Assembly (NCBI GenBank): GCA_045595445.1
Contig: JAZOAK010000002.1
Location: 41,588-105,587, forward strand
DNA: 64,000 nucleotides
From: RGIG3009 sp045595445
GTDB lineage: Bacteria > Bacillota > Clostridia > Oscillospirales > Acutalibacteraceae
Direction of reading: 5' to 3'
The notes beneath the pieces were generated by a model, which was given only the letters and a program-made list of their open reading frames with translations, was not told where the DNA came from and ran no database searches. This document shows positions 31,741 through 40,075 of this stretch, one piece after another (position 1 is the stretch's first letter; each line of letters starts with the position of its first letter). The position numbers and the translations under genes were made by a program.

Positions 31741-31751
31741 TTATTTATCAA
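31734..31751. promoter_or_regulatory. Rex operator candidate
   Basis: TTGTCAATTATTTATCAA compared with the Rex consensus TTGTTAA-N4-TTAACAA matches 12 of 14 defined positions. It overlaps the -35 of the acn-rex promoter, so binding would block RNA polymerase. Confidence 0.6.
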
Positions 31752-31775
31752 TATTTGCAATTCCGATATTTTCTC

Positions 31776-31804
31776 TTGATTATCGTAAGGTTTTGCGCTA
31801 TAAT
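31776..31804 (+). promoter_or_regulatory. Promoter of the asp23-fakA genes
   Basis: TTGATT at 31776-31781, a 17-bp spacer, and TATAAT at 31799-31804. Confidence 0.8.
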
Positions 31805-31885
31805 AAGGCAAAGTGGTGTTTTATGCGTTTCACTCAAAAGCATCGCAAAGCGTTTCAATATTCACAGAAAGGTGTGTATATCGAT

Positions 31886-32239
31886 ATGATCCGAATTGAT
31901 AATCATTTGGGAAGTATTGAGATTTCGCAGGAATACTTTGCCTACTTGATCGGCAACGCGGTTTCCTCTTGCTACGGTGTCGCCGGCATGGTGAAAAGCG
32001 GCACTCGGCAAGGTCTGCGTTCGATTTTTTTCAAACGCTCGTTTGCGGATGAAGGCATTCACGTTCGCAGTGAAAACGATCGATTGATCGTGGATCTTCA
32101 TATCTGTGTTATTTACGGTATGAATATCGCGGAGATCTCGAAGAGCATTATTAATAAAGTTCGCTATACCGTTGAGGAAGCAACCGGTTTATCCGTAAAA
32201 AAAGTGAATGTATATATTGACGGAATGAAATCCGAATAA
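31886..32239 (+). CDS. Asp23/Gls24 family envelope stress protein
   Basis: A 117-residue Asp23-family protein (YloU type), beginning MIRIDNHLGSIEISQEYFAY and ending in the family's VKKVNVYIDGM-like strand. Members are membrane-associated and linked to cell envelope homeostasis. The start at ATG 31886 matches the family opening; GAAAGGTG lies upstream. A longer frame from 31793 starts beside the -10 and is rejected. It precedes fakA, the arrangement yloU-yloV of Bacillus subtilis. Confidence 0.9.
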   Translation: MIRIDNHLGSIEISQEYFAYLIGNAVSSCYGVAGMVKSGTRQGLRSIFFKRSFADEGIHVRSENDRLIVDLHICVIYGMNIAEISKSIINKVRYTVEEATGLSVKKVNVYIDGMKSE

Positions 32240-32296
32240 CGTGATATGATGCAACTACTGTAACTTGACGTTCCCATCGAAAAAGGAGTGCTACGT

Positions 32297-33961
32297 TTGA
32301 TACAAGGTAACCTATTACGTGATGCGATGATTTCCGCATCCAATGTTCTTGCCGGTCAAAAACAGCAGGTAGATGAACTGAACATCTTCCCCGTTCCCGA
32401 CGGCGATACCGGCACCAATATGTCGATGACCTTCTCCGCTGCCGCGCGTGAGTTGGCTCGTCTGAGTGATCCCACGGTCAGCCAAGTTGCTGACACCGCT
32501 TCCTCCGCCCTTTTGCGCGGTGCGCGCGGTAACTCCGGCGTTATCTTATCGTTGTTGTTCCGTGGTTTTTCAAAAGGCCTTAAAGGTAAAACCGAAGCCA
32601 ACGGTGCCGACCTGGCAACAGCGTTGACCCTTGGCGTTGAAGCAGCTTATAAAGCGGTTATGAAACCCACCGAAGGCACCATTCTTACCGTCGCTCGCGA
32701 AGCGGCGGAAAAAGGTGTTGCAGCATTTCAATCGGATGCGTCCGTCAAGGCAGTATGGGCGGTCATTTGTGAGGAAGCGGAAGCCTCGTTGCAACGCACC
32801 CCCGAATTGCTCCCCGTTCTCAAAAAAGCGGGTGTTGTCGATGCGGGCGGTCAAGGTCTCTGCATTATCTTCCGTGCGATGCAAGCTGTTTTCAACGGTG
32901 AGCCGATCGTACAGGGCGATACTTCCCTTTCCACCGCACCTGCCCAAAAAGCGGTAAGTGCCGCCGGTTCCTTTGATGCTGATATCACCTTTACCTATTG
33001 CACAGAATTTATCGTCGCGCGTGACAAGGCCTGTACCAAGGATCCGCTAAAACTCCGCGCGTATTTGGAAACCATCGGTGACTGTGTCGTGGTTGTGGAT
33101 GATGATGAGATCATCAAGGTCCACGTTCATACCAACGATCCCGGCAAAGCGCTCAGCAAGGGCGTGGAATACGGCGCGTTTGAAACCGTCAAGGTGGAAA
33201 ATATGCGTATTCAGCACGAAAATGCCGCTTGGATTCCCGAAGAGAACCAAGCTCCTGCCGCTCCCGCGCGTGTTGAGCCGGAAGAGGAATTTGGTTTTGT
33301 TGCCGTAGCAGCGGGTGATGGTTTACAAGCCTTGTTCACCGACCTCGGTTGCGGCCAGGTCGTTTCGGGCGGTCAAACAATGAATCCGTCCACCGACGAC
33401 ATTCTCAATGCAATTGAGGCAACTCCCGCGAAAGTGGTTTACGTTTTGCCGAATAATAAGAACATTATTCTCGCAGCAGAGCAGGCTGTTCCGCTTGCGG
33501 ACCGCACTGTTCACGTCCTTCCCACCCGTACCATTCCACAAGGTGTTTCCGCCATGTTGAATTTCGATCCGGATGCGGAGGTTCAAGATAATCTTAACGC
33601 CATGATGAAAGCCGCTGACAACGTATCGTCCGGTTCCATCACCTTTGCCGCGCGTGACAGTGATTACGAGAACCGCGCCATCAAGGAAGGCGACATTTTA
33701 GCATTAGATAACGGCAAGCTTTCCTTTACGGATTCTTCCGCTGACCATGCTGTCGTTAAGCTGACCAAGAACATGGCTGCCGCGCGTCGCTCTGCCGGTA
33801 AAGACGTTGCGTTTGTGACGTTAATGTACGGTGAGGGTATCACCGAAGATGCTGCCAACGCCGCCAAAGAGGCGATTGCCGCCAAGCTCGGCAACGACGT
33901 GGAGATCACCGTACTTGCCGGCGGTCAGCCTGTCTACTATTATTTCATTTCGATCGAGTAA
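32297..33961 (+). CDS. fakA: DAK2-domain fatty acid kinase subunit FakA (YloV)
   Basis: A 554-residue protein. It has an N-terminal DAK2/DhaL kinase domain (NIFPVPDGDTGTNMS near residue 30, then RGARGNSGVILS), a middle domain, and a C-terminal region with FVTLMYGEG and VTVLAGGQPVYYYFISIE-like ends. FakA phosphorylates fatty acids bound to FakB partners for phospholipid synthesis. The start is TTG 32297, placed 7 bases after AAGGAG, and MIQGNLLRDAM aligns with family openings. A GTG at 32288 touches that site. No fakB is in the window. Confidence 0.92.
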   Translation: MIQGNLLRDAMISASNVLAGQKQQVDELNIFPVPDGDTGTNMSMTFSAAARELARLSDPTVSQVADTASSALLRGARGNSGVILSLLFRGFSKGLKGKTEANGADLATALTLGVEAAYKAVMKPTEGTILTVAREAAEKGVAAFQSDASVKAVWAVICEEAEASLQRTPELLPVLKKAGVVDAGGQGLCIIFRAMQAVFNGEPIVQGDTSLSTAPAQKAVSAAGSFDADITFTYCTEFIVARDKACTKDPLKLRAYLETIGDCVVVVDDDEIIKVHVHTNDPGKALSKGVEYGAFETVKVENMRIQHENAAWIPEENQAPAAPARVEPEEEFGFVAVAAGDGLQALFTDLGCGQVVSGGQTMNPSTDDILNAIEATPAKVVYVLPNNKNIILAAEQAVPLADRTVHVLPTRTIPQGVSAMLNFDPDAEVQDNLNAMMKAADNVSSGSITFAARDSDYENRAIKEGDILALDNGKLSFTDSSADHAVVKLTKNMAAARRSAGKDVAFVTLMYGEGITEDAANAAKEAIAAKLGNDVEITVLAGGQPVYYYFISIE

Positions 33962-33975
33962 CCACAAACGTACAC

Positions 33976-34007
33976 AGCCGATGGCATCCCGGGGGAAGCC
34001 ATCGGCT
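33976..34007. other. Hairpin between fakA and recG
   Basis: AGCCGATGGC (33976-33985) pairs perfectly with GCCATCGGCT (33998-34007). The T-run after it is weak (ATTTGTC), so it is more likely a processing or attenuation hairpin than a full terminator. Confidence 0.5.
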
Positions 34008-34031
34008 ATTTGTCAAAAAGGAGGGATTTTC

Positions 34032-36077
34032 TTGCTGACAATCGAAACACCGATTCAATATCTCAAAGGTGTCGGCCAAAAACGCGCCGAACAATTGAAT
34101 AAGCTGGGTATCTGCACTGTCGGCGATCTTCTCTCCCATTTCCCGCGTCAATATGAAGACTGGTCGAGCGTCACACCGATCGCTTCGGCACCTCGTGACG
34201 TTCCGTGTTGCATTCGAGCCACCGCGATGGCGGCTCCGATTGAGCGGCGAGTCCGAAAAGGACTTTCCCTTTACACATTTTCCGCTGTGGATTCATCCGG
34301 TGTAATACGCGTAACCTTGTTTAACAACAAGTATACCGCAGCAAAAATTGAAGCGGGACGGCAATACCTGTTTTTCGGTACCGTTTCCGGCTCGCTCAAT
34401 ACACCTGAGTTATCGTCCCCCTTGATTGAACCGGCAGAAACCGGCACGCGTATCCGCCCCATCTATCCGTTGACAGCGGGCATCACCTCGCGGTATTTGG
34501 AAAAACTGGTCGGCACGGCACTTTTGACGTTGGATAAGGCTTTGGATACTGATCCGCTACCACACACGTTGCGACAACAACATCGTCTGTGTACGTATCG
34601 GTATGCCTTGGAAAACATTCATTTTCCCGCCGATCACGATGCCCTGGCAATCGCGCGCCGCCGCCTTATCTTTGAAGAACTGTTCGTTTTGCAGTTGGGA
34701 TTGTTGGGACTAAAAAACCCCACTAAAACGAAAACAACGATCCGTATTGAATGCGATCATACGGCTGATTTTGCCTCTTTTCTTCCCTTTACGATGACCG
34801 GCGCGCAACAACGGGCCGTCGCCGATGCCGTGTGCGACATGCGTAAACAGACGCCGATGAATCGTCTGCTACACGGTGACGTCGGAAGCGGTAAAACCGC
34901 CGTTGCTGCCTGCCTTGCCTATACCGTTATACGCAACGGCTATCAATGCGTGATGATGGCACCTACCGAAATCCTCGCGCAACAACATTATCACTCGCTT
35001 TGTCGTATGTTCCGAAATGCTCCTGATATTCGCGTTGGCTTGCTGACCGGCTCGATGACTAAGAAGCAAAAAGACAGTATCCGCAATGACGTTGAAAGTG
35101 GGACTTGCCATTTGCTGGTGGGTACTCACGCGCTGTTGTCAGACACGGTTCACTTTTCACGTTTGGGACTGGTTATCACCGACGAACAGCACCGCTTCGG
35201 TGTGCGTCAGCGTTCCGCGCTGACCGCCAAGGGTGAGCATCCCCATTTGCTGGTTATGTCTGCCACCCCCATTCCCCGCACCTTAGCACTCATCGTATAC
35301 GGTGATCTGGATATTTCGGTATTGGATGAGTTGCCTGCCGGTCGCACCCCCATTGCCACGTATGCGATCGGCACCGACAAACGTGCCCGCGCGTACGGCT
35401 ACGTTCGCAAATTCGTGGATGAAGGTCGGCAAGCATACGTAGTTTGCCCGCTGGTAGAGGAAGGCGAAACCGATCTGGTAGCCGCCGAAGCGTATGCCAA
35501 AAAGTTGGCGGAGGGTCCGTTCAAAGGGTATTCGCTCGGGTTGCTTCATGGCAAAATGAAACCACGTGAAAAGGAAGAAATCATGTCAGCTTTTGCCGAA
35601 AATCGTATTTCGGTATTGGTTTCCACCACGGTTGTCGAGGTCGGTATGGATGTTCCCAACGCCGTACTGATGGTGATCGAAAATGCCGAACGCTTCGGCT
35701 TGGCGCAGTTACACCAGCTTCGCGGTCGTGTGGGGCGCGGCAAGTACGCTTCCACTTGTATTCTTATTTCGGATGCGCAAAATGAAGAAGCCATCCGCCG
35801 TCTGAAAGTCATGTGTGAAACGACCGACGGCTTCCGTATTGCTGACGAGGACTTGAAACTGCGCGGTCCCGGTGACTTTTTCGGTGACCGTCAGCATGGA
35901 CTGCCGGAAATGAAAATTGCAGATTTTCTTTCCGATATGTCCCTGCTCAAAGAAGCGCAAAACGCGGCACAAGCGGTCTACGCCGCCGACCCCTCCCTCG
36001 CGCTTTCTGAACACAACCTTTTACAAATTGCGGTACACAACTTATTTGAACGCACCGGCGGTCAAGGACTCAACTAA
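34032..36077 (+). CDS. recG: ATP-dependent DNA helicase RecG
   Basis: A 681-residue branched-DNA helicase that remodels stalled replication forks. It has an N-terminal wedge/OB domain with VGQKRAEQLNKLGI, then helicase motifs HGDVGSGKTA (I), APTEILAQQH (Ia), DEQHRFG (II), MSATPIPRTLA (III), VSTTVVEVGMDVP (V), and QLRGRVGRG (VI). The start is TTG 34032, 8 bases after AAGGAGG, followed by the usual LKGVG. A longer frame reads back into fakA and is rejected. Confidence 0.96.
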   Translation: MLTIETPIQYLKGVGQKRAEQLNKLGICTVGDLLSHFPRQYEDWSSVTPIASAPRDVPCCIRATAMAAPIERRVRKGLSLYTFSAVDSSGVIRVTLFNNKYTAAKIEAGRQYLFFGTVSGSLNTPELSSPLIEPAETGTRIRPIYPLTAGITSRYLEKLVGTALLTLDKALDTDPLPHTLRQQHRLCTYRYALENIHFPADHDALAIARRRLIFEELFVLQLGLLGLKNPTKTKTTIRIECDHTADFASFLPFTMTGAQQRAVADAVCDMRKQTPMNRLLHGDVGSGKTAVAACLAYTVIRNGYQCVMMAPTEILAQQHYHSLCRMFRNAPDIRVGLLTGSMTKKQKDSIRNDVESGTCHLLVGTHALLSDTVHFSRLGLVITDEQHRFGVRQRSALTAKGEHPHLLVMSATPIPRTLALIVYGDLDISVLDELPAGRTPIATYAIGTDKRARAYGYVRKFVDEGRQAYVVCPLVEEGETDLVAAEAYAKKLAEGPFKGYSLGLLHGKMKPREKEEIMSAFAENRISVLVSTTVVEVGMDVPNAVLMVIENAERFGLAQLHQLRGRVGRGKYASTCILISDAQNEEAIRRLKVMCETTDGFRIADEDLKLRGPGDFFGDRQHGLPEMKIADFLSDMSLLKEAQNAAQAVYAADPSLALSEHNLLQIAVHNLFERTGGQGLN

Positions 36078-36117
36078 AAAGAACCGTGTAAGTAAACAAC
36101 TTACACGGTTCTTTTTT
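36076..36117. terminator. Bidirectional terminator
   Basis: AAAAAGAACCGTGTAAGT, loop AAACA, ACTTACACGGTTCTTTTTT. It is shared by recG and the convergent yfbR-like gene. Confidence 0.92.
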
Positions 36118-36697
36118 ACAATTCATCCAACGTTAACTCATAAGTCGGTAAAAATTCTTCCAAAAAACAATCCACAGCGGGCATCTTCAACTCACGCAAT
36201 GCGGCTTCGGTGGATTGCTGCGCCTTGACAAATTCACGGTTCCCCTGCTTGATCTCCTCAATACACTTGATCAGTGCTGCCAATTTATCAGCAGCCTTGA
36301 CAATACGTAGTTCCTCATAAAACACCTGTTTATCAGGCAACAACCAGCGGCTATATTCCGTTTTCAGATCCTCCGGAAGCAGCGACAAGAGTTTATTGGT
36401 TGACACCGTTTCCACCTGACGATACGCTTCACGAATGGCAGGGTTATCGTATTTCACCGGTGTCGGAAGATCGCCGGTTAAGATTTCGGGCGCATCGTGA
36501 TATACACTGAGCATCACGCACGCCTGCACGTCAACCATTCCTCCAAAGCGACGATTCTGTAAAAGCGCCAAGGCATGCGCTAACACGGCAACGTCGTGCG
36601 AGTGTTCACAAATGTTTTCAGTGCGCGTATTTCTCATAAGCGCCCAGCGATTAATATATTTCATGCGGGACAGCATGGCAAAAAACGACTGTTTCAC
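36116..36697 (-). CDS. yfbR: YfbR-like 5'-deoxynucleotidase, HD domain
   Basis: A 193-residue HD-domain phosphohydrolase, likely a 5'-deoxynucleotidase that dephosphorylates deoxyribonucleoside monophosphates. Metal ligands are visible as ENICEHSHDVA (first His), VYHDAPE (HD pair) and KAADKLAA (last Asp). The R-W-x-x-M-R-N segment near the N-terminus matches YfbR. The start is GTG 36697, with AAAGGAG 9 bases upstream. Length equals that of the family. Confidence 0.88.
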   Translation of the reverse strand: MKQSFFAMLSRMKYINRWALMRNTRTENICEHSHDVAVLAHALALLQNRRFGGMVDVQACVMLSVYHDAPEILTGDLPTPVKYDNPAIREAYRQVETVSTNKLLSLLPEDLKTEYSRWLLPDKQVFYEELRIVKAADKLAALIKCIEEIKQGNREFVKAQQSTEAALRELKMPAVDCFLEEFLPTYELTLDEL

Positions 36698-36805
36698 ACT
36701 ATCAACTCCTTTTGCTATTATATCGCCTTTCCCTCAGCATTGCAAGACGTGAATAAAAGCATTTTTTATTACAATACTAATTCAAAAGAGGAAAGGAAGA
36801 TTACT

Positions 36806-37240
36806 ATGAACCGCGATACCGTTTGTTTGCTCAAAGAATGTAACTCCGGCTGTAAATCCGCCACCAACAGCATGGAGCAGGTCATGCCGTTTTTGAAAGA
36901 TAAAAACGACCTGAAAGCGCTCATCGAAAAGTACAACGAAAGACATATCAAAATCGGCGACGAATGTCACGCACTGCTTAACAGCGTTGATCTGGATGAA
37001 AAAGATCCTCCGAAAATCGTCAAAGCGATGTCTTGGTTTTCTACCGAGATGAAATTGTTGATGGATGATACCACCTCCCATATTGCGGGATTGATGGTGG
37101 ACGGTTGCAGTATGGGAATCAAGTCACTCAGCGGATATCTGAATCAATATTCCGAAGCCTCGGAGGATTGCCGCCAACTCACGCGCAAGCTTATCGATTT
37201 AGAACAAGAGTTTATGCAAGATCTCCTAAAATTCGTTTGA
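36806..37240 (+). CDS. Hypothetical helical protein
   Basis: A 144-residue, all-helical, mostly acidic protein with three cysteines in the first 40 residues (CLLKECNSGC). I do not recognise the family with confidence. The length and four amphipathic helices resemble small ferritin-like DUF2383-type bundles, but metal ligands are not evident. ATG 36806 follows AAAGGAAG. A longer reading from 36596 would pass through the divergent yfbR gene. It is a stand-alone gene ended by a strong terminator; its promoter is unclear (TACAAT at 36770-36775 without a good -35). Confidence 0.7.
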   Translation: MNRDTVCLLKECNSGCKSATNSMEQVMPFLKDKNDLKALIEKYNERHIKIGDECHALLNSVDLDEKDPPKIVKAMSWFSTEMKLLMDDTTSHIAGLMVDGCSMGIKSLSGYLNQYSEASEDCRQLTRKLIDLEQEFMQDLLKFV

Positions 37241-37244
37241 AAAG

Positions 37245-37270
37245 GCGCCCGCTGCTGCGGGCGCTTTACG
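37245..37270. terminator. Bidirectional terminator
   Basis: GCGCCCGC (37245-37252), loop TGCT, GCGGGCGC (37257-37264), then TTTACGTTTT. It is flanked by A/T runs on both sides and shared with trpS. Confidence 0.85.
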
Positions 37271-37272
37271 TT

Positions 37273-38295
37273 TTACTTCAAGATAACGAAGCCTAATTTC
37301 TTCATCGCTTTTCCTAGTGTACGACCGGCGATATGTGACGCTCTTTCGGCACCGATCTTCATCAGATTTTCAAGCTGTGCTTTGTCTTTCATGAGTTCGG
37401 CAAACCGTTCTTGAATGGGTTTGAGTTCCAAGGCAACCGCTTCACCGACAGCCGTCTTAAAGTCACCGTATCCTTTGCCGGTAAATTCATCTTCTATCGC
37501 TTCCAGGCTCTTCCCCGTAACCGCCGAATAGATCTCCATCAGATTGTTAACACCGTCTTTACCGGGGGCGTAGCGCACTTTGGCTTCGCTGTCGGTCACT
37601 GCGCGGCGGAACTTGCGCATGATGGTATCCTCATCGTCTTTGAGAGAGATAAAGGAATTTTGGTTTTCATCCGACTTAGACATTTTCTTGGTCGGCTCCT
37701 GCAAAGAACAAACGCGCGCCGCCGTTTGCATAATATACGGCTTCGGGATAGTAAACGTATTGGCATATAAATTGTTGAAGCGAGTGGCAATATCCCGCGT
37801 GAGCTCACAGTGTTGCTTTTGATCTGCTCCCACCGGCACCACGTCCGGCTGATACAAGAGGATATCTGCCGCCATCAGTACCGGATAGGTAAACAAACCG
37901 GCATTGATATTATCCGCGTGTTTGGCGGATTTGTCCTTAAATTGTGTCATGCGCGATAACTCACCAAACTGAGTATGGCACGCAAGTAACCAACTGAGTT
38001 GCGTGTGCTCGGGCACCTGCGATTGCACAAACAAAAGTGATTTTTCGGGATCCAGACCGATTGCTAACAACAAGGCAAACATCTCGTTCGTCTGCTGACG
38101 GAGCTTTGCCGGTTCTTGACGCACTGTGATGGCGTGCAGATCGGCAACGGCGTAAGCACAGTCAAACTCTTCCTGCAAAAGCACCCAGTTACGCAGCGCC
38201 CCAAGATAATTACCGAGCGTCGGTATGCCGGTGGATTGTATACAACTTAACGCACGCTTTTTACGTGGCATTTCCGTTACGATTTGATTTTTCAT
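37273..38295 (-). CDS. trpS: Tryptophan-tRNA ligase
   Basis: A 340-residue class Ic aminoacyl-tRNA synthetase. The HIGH-type motif reads GIPTLGNYLGA (about residues 23-33), and the KMSKS loop is intact (KKMSKSDENQ). YPVLMAADILLYQPDVVPVGADQKQH is the expected tryptophan-site region. ATG 38295 is preceded by GAAGGG. It is transcribed alone from a promoter that overlaps the divergent gltX promoter. No T-box is visible in its very short leader. Confidence 0.96.
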   Translation of the reverse strand: MKNQIVTEMPRKKRALSCIQSTGIPTLGNYLGALRNWVLLQEEFDCAYAVADLHAITVRQEPAKLRQQTNEMFALLLAIGLDPEKSLLFVQSQVPEHTQLSWLLACHTQFGELSRMTQFKDKSAKHADNINAGLFTYPVLMAADILLYQPDVVPVGADQKQHCELTRDIATRFNNLYANTFTIPKPYIMQTAARVCSLQEPTKKMSKSDENQNSFISLKDDEDTIMRKFRRAVTDSEAKVRYAPGKDGVNNLMEIYSAVTGKSLEAIEDEFTGKGYGDFKTAVGEAVALELKPIQERFAELMKDKAQLENLMKIGAERASHIAGRTLGKAMKKLGFVILK

Positions 38296-38329
38296 ATATT
38301 TTCGAACCCTTCAAAAAAATCTTTTATAT

Positions 38330-38359
38330 ATAGTACCATACTTGCATTGACTTTTGCAA
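38330..38359 (-). promoter_or_regulatory. Promoter of trpS
   Basis: On the minus strand, TTGCAA at 38359-38354, an 18-bp spacer, and TACTAT at 38335-38330. Confidence 0.55.
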
Positions 38360-38375
38360 CCAAAAAATGTAAAAT
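38347..38375 (+). promoter_or_regulatory. Promoter of gltX-glnS
   Basis: TTGACT at 38347-38352, a 17-bp spacer, and TAAAAT at 38370-38375. It overlaps the trpS promoter on the other strand. Confidence 0.65.
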
Positions 38376-38409
38376 AGATATATCTGTTTATATCATTCAG
38401 GAGGCTCAC

Positions 38410-40056
38410 ATGACGTCATTAGAGCAACTCGCGGAATTGTTATTCCCAAACGTGACAAAAACACCCGAAGACTATGAGGCACTGTATCCCCCGCGTACCC
38501 TTAAAGAGGGGGCGCGCGTGGTACGTATCGCCCCCTCGCCCACCGGTTATTTGCATTTGGGTGTGCTGTTCACCGCTACCATTAACTATCTGACCGCCCG
38601 TTCCACAGACGGTGTGTTTTATTTTCGCTTGGAAGATACCGATAAAAAGCGTGAAGTTGACGGCGGCGCCGAGGATATTTTAGCCGGTCTGCGACAGTAC
38701 GGTCTGCAAATTGACGAAGGCTACCAAGGAGAAGACTCCTCCATCGGCAACTACGGTCCGTATCGTCAAAGCGACCGCGCGGAGATCTATCACGCATTTG
38801 TCAAAGCGCTCGTGTTGCAAGATCTGGCATATCCTTGTTTCTGCACACCGGACGAGCTTTCGGTTGTCCGCGAAAAACAGGATTCCCAAAAACGACGCAC
38901 CGGGTATTACGGCGAGTTTGCCACGTGCCGCGCCCTTTCGCCGGAACAAGCGATGGAAAAGATCCGTGCCGGGCTCCCCTACGTGATGCGCTTGCGCTCT
39001 CCGGGTGATGAATCCCGCCGAATTAAGTTTGACGATATGATCAAAGGAACGATTGAGATTCCCGAAAACGATCAAGACATCGTCTTGCTCAAAACCGACG
39101 GTATCCCGACCTATCATTTTGCCCATGCCATCGACGATCATTTGATGCGTACCACGCACGTCATTCGCGGTGATGAATGGATCGCCTCTGTTCCCACACA
39201 TATTCAATTGTTCCGTGTGCTTGGCTTTAAGCCGCCCAAATACGCACACGTCAGTCCGATTATGAAAGAGGAAGACGGCAGCAAACGCAAATTATCCAAG
39301 CGCAAGGATCCCGAAGCCGCTGTGCATTTTTATACCGAACAAGGGTATCCGCCCGAAAGCGTGATGGAATACCTGCACACCATTGCAAACAGCGATTATG
39401 AGGATTGGCGCCGTTGCAATGCGGACAAGCCGCGCAGCGCTTTCCCTTTCAATCTCAAAAAGATGAGCGTTTCCGGCGCGTTATTTGATTTGAACAAACT
39501 CAACGACGTCAGTAAAAATGTCATTGCGGGCATGACCGCACAGCAAGTCACCGATGCCGTGATTGCTTGGTCGAAAGACTATGCGCCCGACTGGCACGCA
39601 TTACTCAGTAACGATCTCGCCTTTACAACCGGCATTTTCAGCATTGATCGCGGTGGTGCCAAGCCGCGTAAGGACCTTGCCAAATGGAGTGACGTTCCTG
39701 CGTATGCCGAGTATTTTTTCCATACACCCACCGAATATCCGTGGCCCGAGAACCTTTCCGAAGAGGATGTTCGCGCTATTTTGAAAGCGTATCTGCCGCT
39801 GTATGATCCGACCGAAGATAAGCAAGCCTGGTTTGAAACCATTAAGGCACTTTGCCCCGCCATCGGCTTCTGTCCGGAGGTCAAGGAGTACAAAAAGCAA
39901 CCGGATGCGTATAAAGGGCACGCGGGAGATGTCAGCACCGTTATTCGTGTGGCTGTCACCGGTCGCCGTAACACACCGGATTTGTGTGGCATCATGAGCT
40001 TACTCGGAAAAGGTGCCGTCACCAAACGATTCAACGCCGCATTAGACACGCTGTAA
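38410..40056 (+). CDS. gltX: Glutamate-tRNA ligase
   Basis: A 548-residue class I synthetase. The HIGH motif is APSPTGYLHLG (about residues 43-53), and the KMSKS equivalent is KLSKRKDP. YFRLEDTD and the RGDEWIAS segment are typical of GluRS. The C-terminal anticodon-binding region is longer than in the roughly 485-residue B. subtilis enzyme, a form seen in Ruminococcaceae-like Clostridia as I recall. ATG 38410 follows AGGAGG. It is followed 19 bases later by glnS, so both glutamate-system synthetases are made together. Confidence 0.94.
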   Translation: MTSLEQLAELLFPNVTKTPEDYEALYPPRTLKEGARVVRIAPSPTGYLHLGVLFTATINYLTARSTDGVFYFRLEDTDKKREVDGGAEDILAGLRQYGLQIDEGYQGEDSSIGNYGPYRQSDRAEIYHAFVKALVLQDLAYPCFCTPDELSVVREKQDSQKRRTGYYGEFATCRALSPEQAMEKIRAGLPYVMRLRSPGDESRRIKFDDMIKGTIEIPENDQDIVLLKTDGIPTYHFAHAIDDHLMRTTHVIRGDEWIASVPTHIQLFRVLGFKPPKYAHVSPIMKEEDGSKRKLSKRKDPEAAVHFYTEQGYPPESVMEYLHTIANSDYEDWRRCNADKPRSAFPFNLKKMSVSGALFDLNKLNDVSKNVIAGMTAQQVTDAVIAWSKDYAPDWHALLSNDLAFTTGIFSIDRGGAKPRKDLAKWSDVPAYAEYFFHTPTEYPWPENLSEEDVRAILKAYLPLYDPTEDKQAWFETIKALCPAIGFCPEVKEYKKQPDAYKGHAGDVSTVIRVAVTGRRNTPDLCGIMSLLGKGAVTKRFNAALDTL

Positions 40057-40075
40057 ACGCAGGAGGGTACATTTT

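Noticed and set aside
33831..34031. N-terminal extension of RecG into fakA
   Set aside because: The extra residues are the out-of-frame reading of the fakA end. TTG 34032 follows AAGGAGG, and the family motif starts right after.
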